DNA of 7,033 bases from DASUAO01 sp046484625 (GTDB lineage: Bacteria > Actinomycetota > Acidimicrobiia > IMCC26256 > PALSA-555), in NCBI GenBank assembly GCA_046484625.1, contig JAWOIO010000236.1, positions 1 through 7,033 on the forward strand, given 5' to 3'. The notes beneath the pieces are model-generated. The model did no database searches. It was not told where the DNA came from and was given only the letters and a program-made list of their open reading frames with translations. The position numbers and the translations under genes were made by a program. Below are positions 1 to 4,610 of this stretch, one piece after another. Numbering within the stretch: position 1 is the first letter of the stretch; each line of letters opens with the position of its first letter.

Positions 1-68
1 ACCGGGACGACCTCGTCGTCCTCCCGTAGGCCCTGGGGCACCCGGCCCACCCGGATCGGATCCCGCCC

Positions 69-157
69 CTTCTTGCATCGGGCTTCTTGTCATCCGGCTT
101 CTTGTCATCCGGCTTCTTGTCATCCGGCTTCTTGTCATCCGGCTTCTTGCATCTGGG
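69..157. repeat. Six-unit tandem repeat, about 15 bp period
   Basis: CTTCTTG recurs at 69, 83, 98, 113, 128 and 143. The four inner units (83-142) are identical copies of CTTCTTGTCATCCGG. The two outer units read CTTCTTGCATC, lacking one T, so both ends carry the same one-base variant. The period is a multiple of three, so each strand reads as a pentapeptide repeat through the inner units: SSGFL on +, DDKKP on -. The one-base loss in the outer units breaks phase on both sides, which argues against coding use as the sequence stands. Each inner unit also contains TTGTCA, one base from a consensus -35 box. The function is unknown. It could be a variable-number repeat, a regulator-binding array, or the low-complexity part of a minus-strand gene. 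Confidence 0.9.
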
Positions 158-325
158 CGTGACGGAGGACACACTTTCACGACGGCGACGTCGGTCGACG
201 GGGGGAGGGTCATCCGTTCTTCGGGGGCCCGACACGACCGACTCGTCACGGGTGGTGCGGGATGTGCGCCGGCGGCCAGTCCGCAACGGCGCCATCCCGC
301 CCCACCCGGGTCTCGCTCACGGGTT

Positions 326-341
326 GCGGCGCCTGCGCCGC
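326..341 (+). other. Small GC-only hairpin upstream of csaA
   Basis: GCGGCGC (326-332) and GCGCCGC (335-341) are perfect reverse complements separated by two bases. In practice this would fold as a 6-bp stem with a 4-nt loop. It lies 37 bp before the csaA start and has no T-tract, so it is not a canonical terminator. It could be a leader structure, but such hairpins are common by chance at this GC content. Confidence 0.3.
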
Positions 342-378
342 GCCCTCCAGATCATCGCCCTGGAGTCGGAACGCCTCG

Positions 379-738
379 ATGACTGCGTCGCCCGACGGGC
401 CCAAGCCCGACGTCGGCGCCGACGCGTTCTTCGCCCTCGACCTTCGGGTCGGCCGGATCCTCGCCGTCCACGAGTTTCCTGAGGCCCGCGCCCCGGCGTG
501 GAAGCTCACCGTCGACTTCGGGCCGCAGCTCGGCGAGCGCCGGACGAGCGCCCAGGTGACGAACTACCCCGCCGACGACCTCGTGGGGCGCCTCGTGGTG
601 GGCGCGGTCAACCTCGGTCCGAAGCGCATCGCCGGGTTCCGCAGCGAGTTCCTCGTGCTCGGCTCGATCCAGCCCGACGGCACCGTGCTCCTCCTCGACC
701 CCGACCCGCGTGCTGTCCCGGGGGATCGGATCGCGTGA
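379..738 (+). CDS. csaA: CsaA-like tRNA-binding-domain protein
   Basis: This is a 119-residue protein made almost entirely of one tRNA-binding (OB-fold) domain of the CsaA/Trbp111 type, related to the C-terminal part of methionyl-tRNA synthetase. Recognisable CsaA features are the FxALDLRVGRI start of the domain (18-27), EFPEARAPAWKLTVDFG (32-48), the SAQVT strand (57-61) and KRIAGFRSEFLVLG (82-95). CsaA proteins are about 110 residues and form cytoplasmic homodimers. They were described as export-related chaperones, and the fold binds tRNA or other nucleic acid. I chose ATG 379 because homology starts near residue 17 and the length then fits the family. A longer in-frame start at 262 would add 39 low-complexity residues. 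GGAG at 362-365 or GGA at 368-370 is a weak ribosome site. The gene ends 70 bp before proA. No secretion genes are nearby, so an export role is only inferred from the family. Confidence 0.88.
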   Translation: MTASPDGPKPDVGADAFFALDLRVGRILAVHEFPEARAPAWKLTVDFGPQLGERRTSAQVTNYPADDLVGRLVVGAVNLGPKRIAGFRSEFLVLGSIQPDGTVLLLDPDPRAVPGDRIA

Positions 739-795
739 CCGGCCCACCGGACATCCGGGCACGAATCGCCCCGGAGGGCCGGGAAACACAGCCGG

Positions 796-801
796 TAGAG
801 T
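796..801 (+). promoter_or_regulatory. Candidate -10 box giving a leaderless proA transcript
   Basis: TAGAGT fits the actinobacterial TAnnnT form and ends 7 nt before the proA ATG at 809. Transcription would therefore begin at or next to the start codon, giving a leaderless mRNA. I find no good -35 hexamer at 17-18 bp spacing. GAG at 798-800 inside the same box could instead serve as a poor ribosome site at 8 nt, so the two readings compete. Confidence 0.4.
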
Positions 802-808
802 GAGCGCC

Positions 809-2053
809 ATGCCGACGGCAGTGGACGACCTCGGACGTCGCGCCCGCGCCGCGTCCCGGCTGCTGGCGGTCGCCTCCACAGCCACGAAGGACGACGCGCT
901 CCGCCGCGCCGCCGACCTGCTCGTCGAGCGCGGCCCCGAGATCCTCGAGGCCAACGCCGCCGACGTCGAGGCGGCGGCCGCCGACGGGATGGAGACCGGT
1001 CCCCTCGACCGTCTCCGGCTCACCGAAGCCCGGATCCAGGGCATGGCCGACGGGCTGCGCCAGGTCGCCGCGCTGCCCGACCCGGTCGGCGAGGTCCTCG
1101 ACGGCACCCGCCGCCCCAACGGCCTCGAGATCCAGCGCATCCGGGTACCCCTCGGCGTCGTCGCGGTGATCTACGAGAACCGACCGAACGTCACCAGCGA
1201 TGCGGCCGGCATCTGCGTGAAGGCGGGCAACGCAGCGCTCCTCCGGGGGTCGTCCACCGCGCTGCGGTCGAACCAGGCCGTCGCCGCCGCGCTGCGCGAC
1301 GGGATCGAGAAAGCGGGTCTCCCCGCCGATGCGGTGATCCTCATCGAGGACACCGCCCACGCCACGGCGGTCGAGGTGATGCAGCTCACCGAGTACGTCG
1401 ACTGCCTGATCCCGAGGGGCGGACCGTCGCTGATCAAGAGCATCCTCGACAACGCGTCGGTGCCCGTGATCATCGACGGCGACGGCAACTGCCACGTCTA
1501 CGTCGATGCCGACGCCGACCTCTCCGATGCCGAGGAGATCGTCGTCAACTCGAAGACGGACCGCCCCGGCGTGTGCAACGCCGCGGAGTCCCTGGTGGTC
1601 CACGAGGCCGTCGCCGGCGCCTTCCTCGCGCGGGTCGTCCCTGCGCTCGAGTCCGCCGGCGTCGAGCTGCTCGGCAACGACGCAGCCCGAGCCATCCAGC
1701 CGATGGGAGCGGCCACCGACGACGACTTCGGTCAGGAGTTCCTCGCGTTGAAGATGACCGTCGCGGTCGTGGCGTCGCTCGACGACGCGATCGCGCACAT
1801 CACCCGCTTCGGGTCTGGTCACACCGAGGCGATCGTCACCTCGAGCCTCGATGCGGCCCGTCGGTTCACGCGGGAGGTCGACGCCGCGGTCGTGACCGTC
1901 AACGCATCGACCCGCTTCACCGACGGGGAGCGCTTCGGGTTCGGCGCCGAGATCGGCATCTCCACCCAGAAGCTCCATGCGCGCGGCCCCATGGGCCTGC
2001 GCGAGCTCACCACCTACAAGTACCTCGTGTGGGGCGACGGCCAGATCGTCTAG
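809..2053 (+). CDS. proA: Gamma-glutamyl phosphate reductase
   Basis: The product reduces gamma-glutamyl phosphate with NADPH to glutamate semialdehyde, the second step of proline synthesis, in the cytoplasm. It is 414 residues, close to the 417 of the E. coli enzyme. It belongs to the aldehyde dehydrogenase superfamily. Visible landmarks are PLGVVAVIYENRPNVTSDAA (114-133), the KAGNAALLRGSS cofactor-domain stretch, LIPRGG, and the catalytic cysteine C256 in RPGVCNAAES. The segment V321-I342 (AIAHITRFGSGHTEAI) is close to the ProA signature, with F334 where His or Tyr is usual. The C-terminal RFGFGAEIGISTQKLHARGPMGL is diagnostic. ATG 809 is preferred over in-frame upstream starts because homology begins just after it and the upstream start overlaps csaA. 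proB is not in the window, so the kinase partner must be encoded elsewhere. The 71-bp gap to the next gene is C/T-rich. Confidence 0.97.
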   Translation: MPTAVDDLGRRARAASRLLAVASTATKDDALRRAADLLVERGPEILEANAADVEAAAADGMETGPLDRLRLTEARIQGMADGLRQVAALPDPVGEVLDGTRRPNGLEIQRIRVPLGVVAVIYENRPNVTSDAAGICVKAGNAALLRGSSTALRSNQAVAAALRDGIEKAGLPADAVILIEDTAHATAVEVMQLTEYVDCLIPRGGPSLIKSILDNASVPVIIDGDGNCHVYVDADADLSDAEEIVVNSKTDRPGVCNAAESLVVHEAVAGAFLARVVPALESAGVELLGNDAARAIQPMGAATDDDFGQEFLALKMTVAVVASLDDAIAHITRFGSGHTEAIVTSSLDAARRFTREVDAAVVTVNASTRFTDGERFGFGAEIGISTQKLHARGPMGLRELTTYKYLVWGDGQIV

Positions 2054-2112
2054 CGATCTCGCCACCACGTCTCCCGTCCCGTCCTCCGTCCGCACCCCCG
2101 TCCAGATCCGGC

Positions 2113-2118
2113 GAAAGG
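2113..2118 (+). promoter_or_regulatory. Ribosome binding site deciding a GTG start
   Basis: GAAAGG lies 6 nt before GTG 2125, which supports that codon as the start of the MoxR ATPase. It is the clearest ribosome site in the window. The reading frame stays open far upstream through proA, so this site and the start of homology are what fix the N-terminus. Confidence 0.7.
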
Positions 2119-2124
2119 CAACCC

Positions 2125-3030
2125 GTGGCAGATCGGTTCGAGTCGGTCGAGAGCGTCGTCGACCGCCTCCGCAGCGTCGACTACCTCGCCGACGCCAACA
2201 TCGCCGGGGTCGTCTACCTCGCCGACAAGCTCGAGAAGCCCGTCCTCGTCGAAGGTCCGGCCGGCGTCGGCAAGACCGAGCTGGCGAAGGCCATCGCGCT
2301 CGTCACGGGGTCGCGACTCATCCGGCTCCAGTGCTACGAGGGGCTCGACGAGGCCAAGGCGCTGTACGAGTGGAACTACAAGAAGCAGCTCCTGCGCATC
2401 CAGTCCGACCGTGATCACGAGACCACGTGGTCCGACACCGAGTCCGACATCTTCTCGGAGTCGTTCCTGTTGACGCGGCCGCTCTTGGAGGCGATCCGGT
2501 CCGAGGAGCCGATCGTCCTCCTGATCGACGAGGTCGACCGGGTGGAGATCGAGACCGAGGCGTTGCTGCTCGAGGTGCTCTCGGACTTCCAGGTGTCGAT
2601 CCCCGAGCTCGGCACCATCAAGGGAACCCAACGGCCGATCGTGATCCTCACGTCGAACAACACCCGCGAGCTCTCCGAGGCGCTCAAGCGGCGTTGCCTC
2701 TACCTGCACGTCGACTACCCGGACCTCGACCGCGAGAAGGACATCGTGCGGGTGCGAGTGCCCGAGATCGACGACGAGCTGGCCGACCAGGTCGCGCGCG
2801 TGGTGCGCTCGATCCGGGAGATGGACCTGAAGAAGGCACCGTCGATCTCCGAGACGATCGACTGGGCGCGGACGCTCCTGTACCTGGGCCGCAGCGAGGT
2901 GTCGCCCGAGGTCATCACCGACACGCTGCACGTGCTGCTCAAGTACCAGTCCGACATCGTGAAGGCCAAGAAGGAGCTCGCCCCCCCTGAGGGACCACTC
3001 AAGGGAGTGACGCCGAAGAGCGGCGCCTGA
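2125..3030 (+). CDS. MoxR-family AAA+ ATPase (CoxD-like)
   Basis: This is a 301-residue single-domain AAA+ ATPase. The Walker A motif is GPAGVGKT (44-51), with catalytic-loop lysine K50. Walker B is IVLLIDE (130-136), sensor 1 is TSNN with N178, and an Arg pair at 189-190 sits where AAA+ arginine fingers occur. CYEGLDEAKALYEWNYKKQLL (from C70) is typical of the MoxR branch paired with CoxE-type VWA proteins. MoxR ATPases form cytoplasmic hexamers that remodel or insert cofactors into client proteins. CoxD, the best-known relative of this type, acts in maturation of the Mo-Cu site of CO dehydrogenase. Here the stop TGA shares its A with the ATG of the VWA gene, so the two are one translational unit. 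No CO dehydrogenase subunit gene is visible, so the client is unknown and I give no gene symbol. The start is GTG, backed by the ribosome site at 2113-2118. Confidence 0.92.
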   Translation: MADRFESVESVVDRLRSVDYLADANIAGVVYLADKLEKPVLVEGPAGVGKTELAKAIALVTGSRLIRLQCYEGLDEAKALYEWNYKKQLLRIQSDRDHETTWSDTESDIFSESFLLTRPLLEAIRSEEPIVLLIDEVDRVEIETEALLLEVLSDFQVSIPELGTIKGTQRPIVILTSNNTRELSEALKRRCLYLHVDYPDLDREKDIVRVRVPEIDDELADQVARVVRSIREMDLKKAPSISETIDWARTLLYLGRSEVSPEVITDTLHVLLKYQSDIVKAKKELAPPEGPLKGVTPKSGA

Positions 3031-4448
3031 TGCTCGACGTGCTCCAGGGCTTCGTGCACGAGCTGCGGGCCGCGGGCCTGCCCGTCTCCATGACGGAGAA
3101 CCTCGACGCGATGCGAGCGGTGGAGCACGTCGACATCGCCGAGCGCGACGTCTTCCGGGCTGTGCTCGGCGCCACGCTCGTCAAGCACCATCACCACTGG
3201 AAGGCGTTCGAGACCGTCTTCGACGTGTACTTCTCGCTGTACTCGCAGGGCGTCGACGGCGAGGGTGACGACGAGCTGTCGGAGCAGTGGGACGCCATGC
3301 TCGCCGACGCGGCGGGCGCGGGCGCCGGTGGCGAGATGAGCCGCGAGGAGCTCGCCCAGATGCTCCTCGACGCGCTGATGTCGATGGATCCCGACGCCCT
3401 CCGTGCGTTGGCGGCGAACGCGGTGACCCAGTTCGCCGGGATGGAGCCCGGCCGTCCGGTCGGCGGCACCTACTACCTGTACCGCACGTTGCGGCAGCTC
3501 GACCTCGACGACCTCGGGGCCCGGATGATGGGTCGGGCCCGGGAGCAGGGGATCGTGAACGACGACCCGCTGGCCGAGCGCCTCCAGAAGGAGGAGTTCG
3601 ACGCGCGACTGAAGACGCTGCGCGAGCTCGTGGAGGCCGAGATCCGCCGCCGACTCGTGGCCGACCGCGGTGTCGAAGCGATGGCGCGGACGCTTCGCAA
3701 GCCGCTGCCCGAGGATGTCGACTTCATGCACGCGTCGCGCGACGAGATGATCGCGTTGCAGAAGGCGATCTACCCGCTCACCAGGGCACTTGCCGCGAGG
3801 CTCGCCCAGCGGCGCCGCCGCCGCAACCGCGGCCACCTCGACTTCCGCAAGACGGTGCGGGCGTCGCTGTCGTACGGCGGTGTGCCCGCCGAGCCCAAGT
3901 TCCGGAACCCGCACCCGTCGAAGCCCGAGATCATGGTCGTGGCCGACATCTCGGGGTCGGTGGCGAGCTTCGCCCGCTTCACGCTGCAGTTCGTCTATGC
4001 GATGGCGAGCCAGTTCTCGAAGGTGCGCTCGTGGGTGTTCATCGACGGCATCGACGAGGTGACCCGGTACTTCCAGGAGTCCGACGACGTGCTCGACGCC
4101 GTGCACCGGGTGAACACCGAAGCCGACGTGGTGTGGGTCGACGGTCACAGCGACTACGGCCACGCGCTCGAGGTGTTCCACGACCGCCACCTCAACGAGG
4201 TGACGCCCAAGTCGTCGATCATCCTGCTCGGCGACGCCCGGAACAACTACCACGCGCCCCAGGCGTGGGTGCTCGACGCGCTCCGCAAGCGGGGCAAGCA
4301 CGTCTACTGGCTGAACCCCGAGCCTCGCGGCTACTGGGACACGGGCGACTCGGTGATCTCGGAGTACGCGGCGTACTGCGACGGCATCTTCGAGTGCCGC
4401 AACCTCCGCCAGCTCGAGCGCTTCGTCACCACGATCGCCGAGGGCTAG
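3030..4448 (+). CDS. CoxE-like von Willebrand factor A domain protein
   Basis: This is a 472-residue protein of the CoxE-like VWA family, the usual partner of the ATPase just upstream. The N-terminal part is helical, with HHHHWKAFETVFDVYFSLY around 53-71, followed by an acidic Gly/Ala-rich linker near 74-105. A basic run R261-R265 and HLDFRKTVRASLSYGG precede the VWA domain (about 300-472). The metal-ion-dependent adhesion site is visible: D306-I-S308-G-S310, then S374-D375 in GHSDYGHAL, then D402 in LLGDARNN. The third-position residue is Ser where Thr is common. No signal peptide or membrane helix is seen, so it is probably cytoplasmic. It likely docks the MoxR hexamer to a client through its bound metal. 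Its ATG overlaps the ATPase stop by one base, with GAAGAG at 3015-3020 as ribosome site, which indicates coupled translation. The client is not identifiable from the neighbours. Confidence 0.9.
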   Translation: MLDVLQGFVHELRAAGLPVSMTENLDAMRAVEHVDIAERDVFRAVLGATLVKHHHHWKAFETVFDVYFSLYSQGVDGEGDDELSEQWDAMLADAAGAGAGGEMSREELAQMLLDALMSMDPDALRALAANAVTQFAGMEPGRPVGGTYYLYRTLRQLDLDDLGARMMGRAREQGIVNDDPLAERLQKEEFDARLKTLRELVEAEIRRRLVADRGVEAMARTLRKPLPEDVDFMHASRDEMIALQKAIYPLTRALAARLAQRRRRRNRGHLDFRKTVRASLSYGGVPAEPKFRNPHPSKPEIMVVADISGSVASFARFTLQFVYAMASQFSKVRSWVFIDGIDEVTRYFQESDDVLDAVHRVNTEADVVWVDGHSDYGHALEVFHDRHLNEVTPKSSIILLGDARNNYHAPQAWVLDALRKRGKHVYWLNPEPRGYWDTGDSVISEYAAYCDGIFECRNLRQLERFVTTIAEG

Positions 4449-4458
4449 GTCACACGGC

Positions 4459-4513
4459 CCCGTTCTCGTGACGGAACCCGCCCCCTGACCCGTTCTCGTG
4501 ACGGAACCCGCCC
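4459..4513 (+). repeat. Pair of 25-bp direct repeats, 30-bp period
   Basis: Positions 4459-4483 and 4489-4513 are identical over 25 bp, offset by exactly 30 bp. Each begins CCCGTTCTCGTGACGG and ends AACCCGCCC. Within each, GTTC and GAAC form the arms of an interrupted palindrome around TCGTGACG. The first copy starts 10 bp after the VWA stop codon. The repeats form the left half of the symmetric element described separately. Confidence 0.95.
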
Positions 4514-4570
4514 TCATGACGGCGCGATGCGTCACGAGAACCGCTCGAGGGTCACCGAACGTCACGAGAA
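4463..4570. repeat. Symmetric four-site direct/inverted repeat element
   Basis: The 11-mer TTCTCGTGACG occurs at 4463-4473 and 4493-4503. Its exact reverse complement CGTCACGAGAA occurs at 4530-4540 and 4560-4570. Both pairs have a 30-bp period, and the whole set is symmetric about 4516.5. As RNA the inner pair forms a 12-bp stem (4492-4503 with 4530-4541) around a 26-nt loop. TGACCC (4486-4491) can pair with GGGTCA (4549-4554), and the outer copies add 11 bp, giving about 29 paired bases in a nested stem. There is no T-tract, so a classical terminator is unlikely. The block lies between the VWA stop and the kinase promoter, so operator sites for a dimeric or tetrameric regulator are the alternative to a structured RNA. 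Confidence 0.88.
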
Positions 4571-4574
4571 GGGG

Positions 4575-4603
4575 TTCAGACGTCGGGGAACCACGCCTAG
4601 CAT
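4575..4603 (+). promoter_or_regulatory. Candidate promoter of the kinase gene
   Basis: TTCAGA (4575-4580) and TAGCAT (4598-4603) are spaced 17 bp apart and resemble -35 and -10 boxes; the -10 fits TAnnnT. The -10 ends 7 nt before the GTG at 4611, so transcription would start at about the start codon and the mRNA would be leaderless. No purine-rich ribosome site precedes that GTG, which agrees. The promoter begins 4 bp after the last copy of the four-site element, so a protein bound there would be well placed to control it. Confidence 0.5.
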
Positions 4604-4610
4604 CGACGTC

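Larger units (their letters stand above)
1..378. other. Upstream region without a confident gene
   Basis: About 380 bp precede the first convincing gene. The region holds the tandem repeat at 69-157, a GC-rich hairpin at 326-341 and no clear promoter. Reading frames cross it, but their translations are Arg/Pro/Ser-rich and match no family I know. On the minus strand, positions 1-66 read as a plausible protein stretch (DPIRVGRVPQGLREDDEVVP), which could be the 5' end of a divergent gene starting at GTG 50-48. Its upstream frame is stopped within the repeat, and only about 16 codons lie in the window, so I do not call it a gene. The AUG used for csaA at 379 leaves the rest as leader or intergenic DNA. 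Confidence 0.5.

Noticed and set aside
158..166. CGTGACGGA and a near match CTCGTCACGG at 242-251 resembling the four-site 11-mer
   Set aside because: The matches are 9-10 bases, imperfect against the full 11-mer or without partner sites, and are expected by chance at this GC content.
262..378. Longer N-terminus for CsaA from ATG 262
   Set aside because: The extra 39 residues have no similarity to CsaA, and the shorter form matches the family length.
87..482. Open frame starting TTG 87 with SSGFL repeats
   Set aside because: The repeat part is the tandem array read in frame, the rest is Arg/Pro-rich without a known fold, and it overlaps the convincing CsaA gene in another frame.
768..779. 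GCCC-cgga-GGGC hairpin between csaA and proA as a terminator
   Set aside because: The stem is only 4 bp and there is no T-tract.
608..2095. 495-codon minus-strand open frame opposite proA
   Set aside because: ProA on the + strand is unmistakable, and the antisense translation is low-complexity Asp/Gly/Val/Arg without motifs.
4463..4570. CRISPR array or transposon end
   Set aside because: There are only two copies in each orientation with 19-nt spacers that share sequence, and no cas or transposase gene is present.
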